From assembly GCF_900099765.1 (NCBI RefSeq), contig NZ_FNDX01000001.1, positions 310,001-374,000 on the forward strand: DNA of 64,000 nucleotides. Direction: 5' to 3'. Position numbers and translations under genes: made by a program. Below the pieces are notes generated by a model that was given only the letters and a program-made list of their open reading frames with translations, was not told where the DNA came from and made no database searches. Position 1 is the stretch's first letter. Each line of letters begins with the position of its first letter. The DNA is from Paenibacillus typhae (lineage in GTDB: Bacteria; Bacillota; Bacilli; Paenibacillales; Paenibacillaceae). Of this stretch, positions 36,792 to 45,256 are shown piece by piece.

Positions 36792-38214
36792 AAGACTCTA
36801 TTTGAGAAATATGAATATCAAATGGAAGCTGACCCTGTGGGCGGCTGTTCTGATGCTGCTTCTGTTTCTCTCCTATAATCTGCTGCAATTTACTGTGATC
36901 CAGAACTGGGTCAACAATCACGAAAAAGAAATTATCCGCAATAATATGGACGAGGTCGTTGCTTATCTGCAGGATTTCGAACCGGGAAGCGATCTTACGG
37001 ACAGCGGGGATTATCTAAAAATACTGAACGAGCGCTATCAGCTCATCCGGATTGTTGACGGAAATGATTCTCCCATCCTCACCATATCGGATAAAGTACC
37101 GGAGCACTGGGTACAGCCCAAATATGTTGCATCCGAGGAGCTGCTGGAAATCTCGCCGGGCGGAGATACGCTGTTAATCTACAGACAGCCTCTGGAAATC
37201 AGCGGCTTCAGCGGCTCCGTAGAAATTGTTCGCAATCTTGAGAATTTCGAAAGCCTGATTAATCTGATCACTACGCTGTTCATCATTACGGGCTTTGTAG
37301 CCATTATACTCAGTCTGATCGGGGGCCGCCTGATCTCGTTCCAGCTGCTGAATCCGATCAATTCCATGATCCGGACGATGCGGAGGATCAGGGAAAACGG
37401 GCTGAAGGAACGGGTTCAGATCAGCGACCAGCAGGATGAGATGACAGAGCTCTCCCTGATGTTCAACGAGCTAATGGACAGCCTGGAGCAATCCTTCCGG
37501 CAGCAGCAGCAGTTTATTGAAGATGCGTCGCATGAATTAAAGACACCATTGTCGATTATCCATGGACACCTTTCGATGATCAAACGCTGGGGCAAGGATG
37601 ATCCGGAGGTTCTGAACAGATCGATTCAGCTGAGCCTGAATGAAACGAACCGGCTGATCCAGATGGTCTCCGAGCTGCTGATTTTGACCCGGGCCAACCA
37701 CTCCGCAGCCATTGCCGAATATGCTCCCGAGAATATCCGGGTAAAGCAGGTTATCGGGGAAATCATTGAAAATTTCAAGTTTGTGAACCCCGAATTCAGG
37801 ATGCTCACCCGGCTGGAGATCAGCGATGATTGTGTGCTGCCTGTGCAAAAGAACCATTTTCAGCAGATGATGATCATTATTCTGGACAACGCGATGAAGT
37901 ACACCAGAGATCAGAAGGAGATCCGGGTCAGTGCGGCGATGGAAACCGGCCTGTTAGCCATTTCGGTCATGGATTATGGTATGGGCATACCGGAGGATGA
38001 ACTGTATCTGGTCACCAACCGTTTCTACAGAGTGGATAAGGCGCGCAGCCGCAAGCATGGAGGCAACGGGCTCGGACTGGCTATTGCAAAACGTTTGATG
38101 GAGGGCTACGCCGGAGAGCTTCAGATCGATAGTGTGTACGGGGAATGGACGAAGGTAACGCTGAGGTTTCCCTACAAAAATGAGCCGGCCGCCGGCAGCG
38201 GAAAGGAGGTGTAA
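36778..38214 (+). CDS. sensor histidine kinase partner of the OmpR-type regulator
   Basis: The 478-aa membrane kinase has two transmembrane segments (about 17-38 and 163-185) around a 125-residue extracytoplasmic sensor, a HAMP domain, the phospho-acceptor His252 in DASHELKTPLS, and a HATPase domain (N-box IILDNAMKYT, G-boxes DYGMGIPEDE and GGNGLGLAI). Its start overlaps the regulator gene. An in-frame ATG at 36811 is an alternative start. It is followed two bases later by an flgB gene whose ribosome binding site lies inside the kinase end. Confidence 0.93.
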   Translation: MIKVKRLYLRNMNIKWKLTLWAAVLMLLLFLSYNLLQFTVIQNWVNNHEKEIIRNNMDEVVAYLQDFEPGSDLTDSGDYLKILNERYQLIRIVDGNDSPILTISDKVPEHWVQPKYVASEELLEISPGGDTLLIYRQPLEISGFSGSVEIVRNLENFESLINLITTLFIITGFVAIILSLIGGRLISFQLLNPINSMIRTMRRIRENGLKERVQISDQQDEMTELSLMFNELMDSLEQSFRQQQQFIEDASHELKTPLSIIHGHLSMIKRWGKDDPEVLNRSIQLSLNETNRLIQMVSELLILTRANHSAAIAEYAPENIRVKQVIGEIIENFKFVNPEFRMLTRLEISDDCVLPVQKNHFQQMMIIILDNAMKYTRDQKEIRVSAAMETGLLAISVMDYGMGIPEDELYLVTNRFYRVDKARSRKHGGNGLGLAIAKRLMEGYAGELQIDSVYGEWTKVTLRFPYKNEPAAGSGKEV

Positions 38215-38216
38215 CC

Positions 38217-38627
38217 TTGATCGAGAGCAATTCTTCCAGACTTAATGAATCCTTTTTACAGATACTCAACGTACGGCACCAGACGATCGCCGAGAACATT
38301 GCCAATGCGGATACGCCACACTATAAGAAGAAAACGGTAGTGTTTGAAGACGAGCTCAGACGGGCAATCAGCAGCAGTTCACGGGATGATCTGGAGATTA
38401 GGAAGACCCATTTCAGGCATTTCGGAATTAAAGATGACAATGCCTCCCTGATCCCTTATCAAATTGTCCGGAACACGGATACAGCGATGAACAATAACGG
38501 CAACAATGTGGACATGGATCTGGAAATGGCGAATCTGGCGGAGAATCAGCTGATGTATAACTATATGGCCGATAAGGTCAGTGGTCACTACACGAAGATA
38601 AGGGATATGCTGCAAAATTTGAAGTAG
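38217..38627 (+). CDS. flgB: flagellar basal-body rod protein FlgB, orphan copy
   Basis: This 136-aa protein has the FlgB form: an N-terminal rod signature ENIANADTPHYKKKTVVFE and the C-terminal NVDMDLEMANLAENQLMYN heptad helix that packs in the proximal rod. It starts at TTG 38217, seven bases after a perfect AAAGGAGGTG located in the kinase 3' end. FlgB is normally encoded with flgC and fliE at the head of the large flagellar operon; here none of them is present and the gene is coupled to a two-component system. It may be a second, specialised FlgB or a displaced primary copy. Confidence 0.88.
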   Translation: MIESNSSRLNESFLQILNVRHQTIAENIANADTPHYKKKTVVFEDELRRAISSSSRDDLEIRKTHFRHFGIKDDNASLIPYQIVRNTDTAMNNNGNNVDMDLEMANLAENQLMYNYMADKVSGHYTKIRDMLQNLK

Positions 38628-38640
38628 TTGTGATGTCTGA

Positions 38641-38683
38641 AAGAGTGCAGACCGCGGGATGCGGCTGTACTCTTTTTATTTTT
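38641..38683 (+). terminator. Rho-independent terminator after flgB
   Basis: The stem pairs AAAGAGTGCAG-CCGC with GCGG-CTGTACTCTTT and is followed by TTATTTTTT. Confidence 0.85.
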
Positions 38684-38758
38684 TGGCTGGCTCGAAATAC
38701 CTGTCTGGGCGCATAATTCCCCCATTCCCTGCAAATACCAACCATGGGGGGATGGCAG

Positions 38759-40273
38759 ATGAAACAGCAGACAACATTCAGCAAGCAGGAGGAGCCGGAA
38801 ATGCTGTCTCCGGACCTGGCATACAATATAGAGCGTATGAAGCTGGAATTCCTGAATTGCTCGGATATTATGTACCGAAACTGCAGTATCGGCGGACTGG
38901 ACCGGGCTACGCTGATCTATGTGGATGGGATGTGCGATGTCCTGGCCGTAGATGAGTTTGTGCTCCAGCCGCTGTTTGAGCATTTCCGCAGCAGCTCCAG
39001 GGTGGATGAGGAGGCCCGGAAGGTGGAGCTGAAGGACATCTTTATTCCATCGCTCAAAATCAGCATGGCGTATGAGACACAGCAGGTTATCCAGGCAATC
39101 CTGCGCGGGGAAACCGCTGTTTTTACGGAGGGAAATGCCTTTGTGCTGCTGGCCGATCTGGTCAAGATGGAGAAGCGTGCGATCGAGGAAGCCACCTCCG
39201 AAAAGGTCGTCCGCGGACCGCGGGATGCATTTATGGAGTCACTCCGGACCAACACCTCCCTGCTGCGGCGGCGGATCCGCTCCTCCAGTCTGAAGCTGGA
39301 ATGCATGAAGCTGGGCAGGCTGACTGAGACGGAAGTTGTGATCGCCTACATGGAGGGCGTGGTCAAGGAAGACCTGGTCAAAGAGGTGAGAAGCCGGCTG
39401 CAAAAAATCGAGCTTGACGGCATTATTCATTCCAGCAATATCGAGGAATATATCGAGGATAATGTGTTCTCGCCCTTTCCGCAAATCCAGAATACAGAGC
39501 GGCCGGATGTAGCGGTCTCCAGCCTGCTGGAAGGCAAAGTCGTTATTATCACGGACAATACGCCTTTTGTGCTGATTTTGCCTATGACGTACTGGTCCGG
39601 GCTGCAGGCGGTTGATGATTATACGGACAGGTATATCTACGCAACGTTTGTGCGCTGGATCCGGTATACGTTTGTCCACATTTCACTCCTGCTGCCGTCA
39701 CTGTATGTGGCATTGACCACCTACCATCTGCAGGTCATTCCGACACCGCTTGTTGTGAGCATTGCCTCAGCCCGTGAAGGGGTGCCGCTTCCGGCTGTAA
39801 TCGAAGCGCTTATTATGGAATTTATCTTCGAGGGCCTGCGTGAGGCTGGTATCAGGCTGCCTCAGCAGGTGGGGCCGGCGGTCAGTATTGCAGGAGCGCT
39901 TGTAATCGGACAGGCAGTAGTAGCTGCGGGGATCATTTCCACACCGATGGTCATCATCGTTTCGCTGACGGGAATTGCGTCCTTCGCATTTCCGGTCTAT
40001 AACCTGGGCACGGCTTACCGGATGCTCCGTTTTCCGCTGCTGGTCGCTGCAGGTGTATTGGGCTTCTACGGCATTGTATTATTTCTCATCGTGCTCTCGG
40101 TGCATATGGTAACCTTGAGGCCTTTCGGAGTGCCTTATATGGCTCCATATGCTCCAATGTCGATCCGCAATCTGAGTGATGTGCTTGTGCGGGCACCCAA
40201 ATCGAAAATGCGCTGGCTGCTGCCCTGGCTTGCTCAGGGCAGAACCGCACGTTTCCCCAAACAGACCAAATAA
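38759..40273 (+). CDS. GerA-family spore germination receptor subunit A
   Basis: This 504-aa protein has a long soluble N-terminal domain and a C-terminal membrane half with about five hydrophobic segments. Family motifs are visible: RKVELKDIFIPSLK, YMEGVVKEDLVKEVRSRL, RPDVAVSSLLEGKVVIITDNTPFVLILPMTY (shown in part by the core EGKVVIITDNTPF) and the ARPFGVPY-like RPFGVPYMAPY. The start is ATG 38759 behind GGGGGG; an earlier in-frame ATG (38744) overlaps that site. A subunits of Ger receptors sit in the spore inner membrane and respond to nutrients together with the B and C subunits encoded next. Confidence 0.93.
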   Translation: MKQQTTFSKQEEPEMLSPDLAYNIERMKLEFLNCSDIMYRNCSIGGLDRATLIYVDGMCDVLAVDEFVLQPLFEHFRSSSRVDEEARKVELKDIFIPSLKISMAYETQQVIQAILRGETAVFTEGNAFVLLADLVKMEKRAIEEATSEKVVRGPRDAFMESLRTNTSLLRRRIRSSSLKLECMKLGRLTETEVVIAYMEGVVKEDLVKEVRSRLQKIELDGIIHSSNIEEYIEDNVFSPFPQIQNTERPDVAVSSLLEGKVVIITDNTPFVLILPMTYWSGLQAVDDYTDRYIYATFVRWIRYTFVHISLLLPSLYVALTTYHLQVIPTPLVVSIASAREGVPLPAVIEALIMEFIFEGLREAGIRLPQQVGPAVSIAGALVIGQAVVAAGIISTPMVIIVSLTGIASFAFPVYNLGTAYRMLRFPLLVAAGVLGFYGIVLFLIVLSVHMVTLRPFGVPYMAPYAPMSIRNLSDVLVRAPKSKMRWLLPWLAQGRTARFPKQTK

Positions 40274-40297
40274 CAGGCAGGAAAGGGAATCTGGCCT

Positions 40298-41557
40298 ATG
40301 TACAGGAAGATGATAGCCTTGTTCCTCATCGCGCCGCTGCTGCTGACCGGATGCTGGGACAGGCAGGAGCTGAACGACCAGGCGATTGTGCTGGGCTGGG
40401 GGATGGATCTGGCGGAGGACGGACAATACCTGGCGACTGCCAATCTGGTGCTGCCGCTGGCCTCCAAATCCGGGGGACAGCAGGGCGGGGAACAGGGCGG
40501 CCGGTCCGGCTTCATGACGGAAAGCGCGTTCGGCAAAAATAACAGGGACGCTGAGCAGAATATGCAAAGAAAGCTGTCAAGGGTGCTGTTTCCGGGACAC
40601 CGGCGGAATATCTTTATCGGGGAGAAGCTGGCGCAGCAGGGCGTTTTCTCCATCCTGGATGAATATGGCCGCAGCCCGAAGGTCCGGCCGCGGACGAATA
40701 TTTTTGTCGTCAGAGGCGGGACAGCGCAGGAGGCAATGAGCCTGGCTTATCAGCTGGAGACCAATCCGGCGATCGCTGTGCAGAAAATCCAGGAAAAGAG
40801 CGGGGCACCGATCAGCCGCTCCCTGCTGGATTTCTATATCATGGCTAATGGCAACGGCTGCGGGATCATGCCCGCACTCACGATTCTGCCCCCGGAAGTA
40901 AAAACGGACAAGAAAAGCAAAAACGACAGTCCGCCGCAGACGACGCTCGGTTTGTACGGGGCGGCTATTTTTAACAGTCAGCTGAAGCTGGCCGGTTATC
41001 TGAATTACGATGAATTCTGGGTCAGACTCTGGATTGCAAATCAGCTGTCTGCCCGGAGTTTTACTACGATTCTCAGTTCAATAGATGCGGATAAGCCGGG
41101 CGGTTCGGCTGAGGATGCACTATCCGGGGCAACCAGCGGGAAGACGGTTACGGTAAATGTGGATACCTTCAAAAGTCATATTACACCTGTGCTTGACGGC
41201 GGGCTGCCAAGTTTCCGGATCCTGCTGGAGGGCAAAGGCTATATAGAGGAGAATGATTCACCGCTGAATCTGTCCAAGCAGGAGAATGTGGATAAGGTGG
41301 AGGCCCGGATGAACCAGTACCTTAAGGCACGGATTGAAAAGGTTGTCAAAAAGGTGCAGAAGGAGTTCAAAACGGACATCTTCGGGTTAGGAGATACGAT
41401 CCACCGCCGTCACCCTTACCGCTGGAAGAGCCTTTCCGCCGACTGGGAAACGGTCTTTCCGGGTGTTGAGCTGGACATTAGGGTCAAGCTTAATATCACC
41501 GGAACGGGAATTACAGGTGAATCCCTGCTGCCTACCAGAGAGGGCGGTGAGAAGTAG
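40298..41557 (+). CDS. Ger(x)C-family spore germination lipoprotein (subunit C)
   Basis: The 419-aa protein starts with a lipoprotein signal (LLLTGCWDRQEL, Cys19), the hallmark opening of GerC proteins, and ends with the Ger(x)C C-terminal domain (FKTDIFGLGDTIHRRHPYRWKSL). It would be lipidated and anchored on the outer face of the spore inner membrane. A Gly/Gln-rich loop (SGGQQGGEQGG, about residues 57-67) is unusual. Its stop codon is directly followed by the start of the B subunit. The A-C-B order matches the gerK type. Confidence 0.93.
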   Translation: MYRKMIALFLIAPLLLTGCWDRQELNDQAIVLGWGMDLAEDGQYLATANLVLPLASKSGGQQGGEQGGRSGFMTESAFGKNNRDAEQNMQRKLSRVLFPGHRRNIFIGEKLAQQGVFSILDEYGRSPKVRPRTNIFVVRGGTAQEAMSLAYQLETNPAIAVQKIQEKSGAPISRSLLDFYIMANGNGCGIMPALTILPPEVKTDKKSKNDSPPQTTLGLYGAAIFNSQLKLAGYLNYDEFWVRLWIANQLSARSFTTILSSIDADKPGGSAEDALSGATSGKTVTVNVDTFKSHITPVLDGGLPSFRILLEGKGYIEENDSPLNLSKQENVDKVEARMNQYLKARIEKVVKKVQKEFKTDIFGLGDTIHRRHPYRWKSLSADWETVFPGVELDIRVKLNITGTGITGESLLPTREGGEK

Positions 41558-42649
41558 ATGAAGATCAGCAACCGGCAGCTGTTCTGGATGATTATTATGA
41601 TGGAGATCGGCATTAACCTGCTTATTACGATGACGGCTACGATCCGGAGTACCAAGCAGGATGCCTGGATTTCTTATATTTTGGCCGGGATCATGGCGCT
41701 GGTCATTACTTATATTGCCGCCCGGCTCAGTTCCCGGTATCCGAAGCAGACTTTAATAGAGTTCAGTGCTGCTATACTTGGAAAATGGGGCGGCAGGCTG
41801 ATTGTCATTCCTTTTATCCTCCAGTGGTTCTGGGTGATGAGCCTGATATTGCGCGACGAGTATCTGTTCATCCGCCTGAATGTCCTCTATAAAACACCGG
41901 ACTGGATTGTAATCGGAACGATGATCGGGGTCGTGCTATACACTGTATATCATGGCGGGCTGGAGGCGATCGGCAGAGTCAGTGAGCTGTGGGGGCCGAT
42001 TCTGATGATCATCCTTGCGCTTACCTTTGGCCTGACCTTTAATAATCTGAACTGGCCCATGCTGCTGCCTGTATATGCGGACACCGGACCGGCGACGATT
42101 GCAGGAGGGGCGCTTGCACCACTTTCGCTGCTAAGCGAAGCCGTGCTGCTCATGATGCTCTTTCCCTTTACGGATCATCCCGGCAAAGAAACACGCAAGG
42201 CGCTGCTGCTGGCAGTCGGCTTCTCATCCGTCATTCTGCTGTTTGGGGTTCTGTGGGTCCTCATGACCTTTGGCCCGGCCGTTGGCGGACGGCTGCAATT
42301 TCCCTTTTTTGAGATGGTCAAGCTCGTCTATCTGATGGAATTCATTCAGAATATGGATATCTTTGTGATGGCGGTGTGGCTGGTCTGCATCTTCGTCAAG
42401 CTGTCGATCCACATGTTCATAACCAGCTACGGAGTCGCTCAGTGGATTGGTAAAACACGCAGCTGGAAAAAACTAATCTGGGTTGTGGCTCCTGTCACCT
42501 TCATCCTCACCATGCTGGTCATTAAGCTGAATCCGCCGGCCGGACTATTGCTGAAGGGAGTCTGGGTCCGTTATGTGCTGCCGATCAATATGATCGCAAT
42601 TCCCGTGTTTTTACTGGCAGTGTCCTCTTTCCGGCATAAGCGGCGTTAA
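41558..42649 (+). CDS. GerB-family spore germination permease subunit
   Basis: The 363-aa protein is an integral membrane protein with about ten segments, related to amino-acid transporters. It starts with ISNRQLFWMIIMMEIGINLL, typical of GerB/GerKB. This subunit is generally thought to form the nutrient-binding site of the receptor. The ATG follows the gerC stop with no gap, and the ribosome binding site lies in the end of gerC. A strong terminator follows at 42667. Confidence 0.93.
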   Translation: MKISNRQLFWMIIMMEIGINLLITMTATIRSTKQDAWISYILAGIMALVITYIAARLSSRYPKQTLIEFSAAILGKWGGRLIVIPFILQWFWVMSLILRDEYLFIRLNVLYKTPDWIVIGTMIGVVLYTVYHGGLEAIGRVSELWGPILMIILALTFGLTFNNLNWPMLLPVYADTGPATIAGGALAPLSLLSEAVLLMMLFPFTDHPGKETRKALLLAVGFSSVILLFGVLWVLMTFGPAVGGRLQFPFFEMVKLVYLMEFIQNMDIFVMAVWLVCIFVKLSIHMFITSYGVAQWIGKTRSWKKLIWVVAPVTFILTMLVIKLNPPAGLLLKGVWVRYVLPINMIAIPVFLLAVSSFRHKRR

Positions 42650-42666
42650 CCAGCTACATTTTTTGT

Positions 42667-42707
42667 AAAAAACACGGCAGCATGCCGACTATGCTGGCCG
42701 TGTTTTT
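42667..42707 (+). terminator. terminator of the germination operon
   Basis: Arms AAAAAACACGGC-AGCAT and ATGCT-GCCGTGTTTTT with a 7-nt loop form a long stem ending in TTTTT. Confidence 0.93.
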
Positions 42708-42725
42708 GCGTACGATGCATTATAT

Positions 42726-42745
42726 TTGCGTAAACGTTTTTACAC
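42726..42745. promoter_or_regulatory. LacI-type operator, distal copy
   Basis: TTGCGTAAACGTTTTTACAC shares its first 16 bases with the copy at 43022 and lies 296 bp upstream of it, a spacing that would allow DNA looping. Confidence 0.6.
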
Positions 42746-42981
42746 CATTTTCCTGCGGAAAATCTCTATATGAAATTAAAAAAAAGAAGCTGCATAAACA
42801 GTAAACGGAAATATAATTTCACAGAAGGAAAGTCTATCTATCATGATTAGGTGTTATATAATATAACATTTTATGCTGAAAAAACTCTTTAATATGGAAA
42901 AATGAACCACAATACATAACACAACTGTGTTAAGTATTGATCTTGAAACCGTTTTTATTTTAATTTTTTTGTAAAAAGGGA

Positions 42982-43010
42982 TTGTAATCCTCAAAAGCCT
43001 ATACTAAAAT
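42982..43010 (+). promoter_or_regulatory. promoter of the LacI-regulator gene
   Basis: TTGTAA (42982-42987) and TAAAAT (43005-43010) are spaced by exactly 17 bp. An operator begins 11 bases downstream, where a bound repressor would block RNA polymerase. Confidence 0.6.
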
Positions 43011-43021
43011 GAACCTAGAAA

Positions 43022-43041
43022 TTGCGTAAACGTTTTTGCAA
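43022..43041. promoter_or_regulatory. LacI-type operator, main copy
   Basis: TTGCGTAAACGTTTTTGCAA is a 20-bp imperfect palindrome with a central CpG, the normal form for LacI/RbsR-family sites, just downstream of the promoter at 42982-43010. Confidence 0.75.
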
Positions 43042-43090
43042 AGATGAGGATACTTTACCGGTCATAACGCTGCTGCAATGAGGAAATGAG

Positions 43091-43110
43091 TTGCGTAAAC
43101 GTTATGACAG
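43091..43110. promoter_or_regulatory. LacI-type operator, proximal copy
   Basis: The 13-base core TTGCGTAAACGTT recurs 12-31 bases before the regulator's start codon, overlapping its leader. Together with the copy at 43022 it suggests autorepression. Confidence 0.65.
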
Positions 43111-43121
43111 AGAGGAAAAAT

Positions 43122-44135
43122 ATGGCGGAGAAAGAAATAACGATCAAAGATGTAGCCAGGCTGGCCGGAGTCTCCGTGGCTACCGTCTCACGGGTGATGA
43201 ACGGCAGGGACCGCGTAAGTGATGCCACCCGCAAAAAAATCCAGCGGATTATTGAAGAACTGAATTTCGTGCCCAATACGATGGCCGCATCCATGGTGAA
43301 CAAAAAGACGCATATGCTGGCGGTCGTTGTCCCGGAAATTCAGAACCCGTTCTACACTGCGGTTATCGGCGGTACGGTCGAGGCAGCCAAGAAGGAGGGA
43401 TTTTCCACCCTGGTTGTGTCCACTTATAACGACGAGGCGGAGGAAGAGGAATTTTTTGAAGGCTTTCTGGGACGAAACGTAGACGGCATTATTCTAATCG
43501 GTACACATAAAGAGGCGGGCTTTTACCGGAATATCCGCAAGCCAACGATACTGGTAGACCGCTATATCAATGATTGCGGACATGACGGGGTGCTGATTGA
43601 TAACTTCCGCGGTGCGTACGAGGCGGCCAGGCATTTTGTGGAATACGGCCATGAGCGGATTGCCATTATTGACGGGGCACATGACTTTAATGACGGTAAG
43701 GACCGGTACTGGGGGTATCATCAAGCGTTACATGAGCATGGCATAGTGCCTGAGCCCGGTTATCACAAGCAGGGGAAGTGGCTTGAGGAGGACGGATACA
43801 GGTTCACAATGGAGCTGATGCAGTCCGCTGAGCCGCCGACGGCTATCTTTGCCACCAACAACGTAATCTGCACAGGCGCCATCAAGGCGATACGGGATCT
43901 GGATCTCCGGATCGGAGAAGATATTTCCCTGATCGGCTTCGACGAGAATGAGCTTGCCCAGTTTGTCCAGCCCCGGGTCACTGTCGTTGGCAGACCGATG
44001 AGGGAGATGGGGATACAGGCAACGGAAATGCTTATCCAGAAGATCAAGACACCTCCCGGTGAGCAGACGAAGCTGAAAAGGATCGTGCTGGATGTCGAGC
44101 TGATCAAGCGCGGGTCGGTTAAAAAGCTGAACTAG
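43122..44135 (+). CDS. LacI-family transcriptional regulator
   Basis: The 337-aa repressor begins MAEKEITIKDVARLAGVSVATVSRVMNGRDRVS, a classic LacI helix-turn-helix with hinge helix NTMAASMVNKK, followed by a periplasmic-binding-protein-like sugar domain. I take ATG 43122, eight bases after AGAGG, as the start; upstream in-frame ATGs (43086, 43104) would add residues before the conserved N-terminus. It heads the cluster with the PfkB kinase (18-nt gap) and should bind the three TTGCGTAAACGTT sites. The effector is unknown, probably the transported sugar or its phosphate. Confidence 0.92.
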   Translation: MAEKEITIKDVARLAGVSVATVSRVMNGRDRVSDATRKKIQRIIEELNFVPNTMAASMVNKKTHMLAVVVPEIQNPFYTAVIGGTVEAAKKEGFSTLVVSTYNDEAEEEEFFEGFLGRNVDGIILIGTHKEAGFYRNIRKPTILVDRYINDCGHDGVLIDNFRGAYEAARHFVEYGHERIAIIDGAHDFNDGKDRYWGYHQALHEHGIVPEPGYHKQGKWLEEDGYRFTMELMQSAEPPTAIFATNNVICTGAIKAIRDLDLRIGEDISLIGFDENELAQFVQPRVTVVGRPMREMGIQATEMLIQKIKTPPGEQTKLKRIVLDVELIKRGSVKKLN

Positions 44136-44153
44136 CAGCCCGAAGGAGGACAT

Positions 44154-45071
44154 ATGGCCAACATACTTGTCGTAGGCAGCATGAATATGGATATTGTCAC
44201 CCGGGTCCGGTGTCTTCCAGTGCCGGGCGAGACGATACAAGGTCTGGATACAGGCTTCCACGCCGGCGGTAAAGGAGCGAACCAGGCCTGTGCCGCCTCC
44301 CGCTCGGGAGCAAGCGTAACGATGGCAGGCGGTCTCGGTTCGGACGCGTTTGGCCGGCAGCTGTATAGTCAGCTTGAGGCGGAGGGGATTGACACCTCAG
44401 CGATTGCCATAAAGCCGGAAACGAGCGGGATCGCTCTGATAACGACTGAAGCATCGGGGGAGAACAGCATCATCCTCTCGCCCGGCGCGAACTTCAGCTA
44501 TAGTGCAGCGGATCTGGAAGTGCTTGATTTCTCCCGCTATGATGTGATTCTGCTGCAGAATGAAATACAGGGTTCTGTGAACGAAGAGGTGCTTACAAGG
44601 GCAGAGGAAGCAGGGGTTCCAGTATGTATAAATCCTGCACCGGTACACGGGTTTGACCCCGCCCAGCTTAGCCGGATCAGGCTGCTGATTGTGAACGAGA
44701 CTGAAGCGGAGGCGCTGAGCGGACTCCCGGTTGAAAGTTTCGGGGAGGCCCGCTCAGCCGGAAAGCAGCTGATGAAGGAAGGTATCCCGCAGCTGATCAT
44801 TACACTGGGCAGCAAAGGCTCGCTCTATATGGACGCAGACGGAACGGTAATAGAGACTCCGTCTTATCCGGTTAACGCAGTGGACACTACAGCGGCCGGA
44901 GACACTTTTATCGGGGCATTTACCGCCGCCTATTACGGTGGCATGGACCTGAAGGCCAGTCTGCATTATGCGTCTGCGGCAGCAGCGCTTGCCGTATCGG
45001 CTGCCGGAGCGCAGAGCTCCATACCGGTGAAAGGACAGGTGGAAGCTTTTCTTGGGCGGGCTCAAACGTGA
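44154..45071 (+). CDS. ribokinase-like PfkB carbohydrate kinase
   Basis: The 305-aa kinase has the ribokinase substrate motif GGKGANQACAASRSG near residue 40, SMNMDIV at the start, and the catalytic/anion-hole motif DTTAAGDTFIGAF near residue 245. These match ribokinase (RbsK) more closely than fructokinase. It would phosphorylate a pentose or related sugar at the primary hydroxyl. It starts at ATG after GAAGGAGGA. RbsD, the pyranase that usually accompanies RbsK, is missing here, so the true substrate may not be free ribose. Confidence 0.9.
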   Translation: MANILVVGSMNMDIVTRVRCLPVPGETIQGLDTGFHAGGKGANQACAASRSGASVTMAGGLGSDAFGRQLYSQLEAEGIDTSAIAIKPETSGIALITTEASGENSIILSPGANFSYSAADLEVLDFSRYDVILLQNEIQGSVNEEVLTRAEEAGVPVCINPAPVHGFDPAQLSRIRLLIVNETEAEALSGLPVESFGEARSAGKQLMKEGIPQLIITLGSKGSLYMDADGTVIETPSYPVNAVDTTAAGDTFIGAFTAAYYGGMDLKASLHYASAAAALAVSAAGAQSSIPVKGQVEAFLGRAQT

Positions 45072-45182
45072 CGGAGTCCATATATTCTCTATAGCCGCGG
45101 CCAATTCCAAAACAATATAAGTACTTATTCAATCCGTTTTTACCGGCGGTGAATACAATTCTGTACCTATGCACTTTTATGA

Positions 45183-45195
45183 ATTAACGCTTAAT
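45183..45195. promoter_or_regulatory. small palindrome before the ABC transporter genes
   Basis: ATTAA-CGC-TTAAT lies about 60 bases before the ATPase start in a 185-bp gap. It may be a second control site for the transporter part, but no clear promoter accompanies it and it does not match the LacI operators upstream. Confidence 0.3.
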
Positions 45196-45256
45196 CTCGA
45201 TAAAGTAATCTGCAAACCCGGTTTCAGCACTGTGAATGAAGAAGGGGGTCAAGACC

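Larger units (their letters stand above)
42650..43121. other. regulatory region upstream of the LacI cluster
   Basis: The 472 bases contain the gerB terminator, three LacI-type operator copies (42726, 43022, 43091), one promoter (42982-43010), and a cre-like sequence TTGAAACCGTTTTTA at 42943-42957 that differs from the CcpA consensus at one position. The rest is strongly A+T-rich with no credible gene. Confidence 0.65.
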
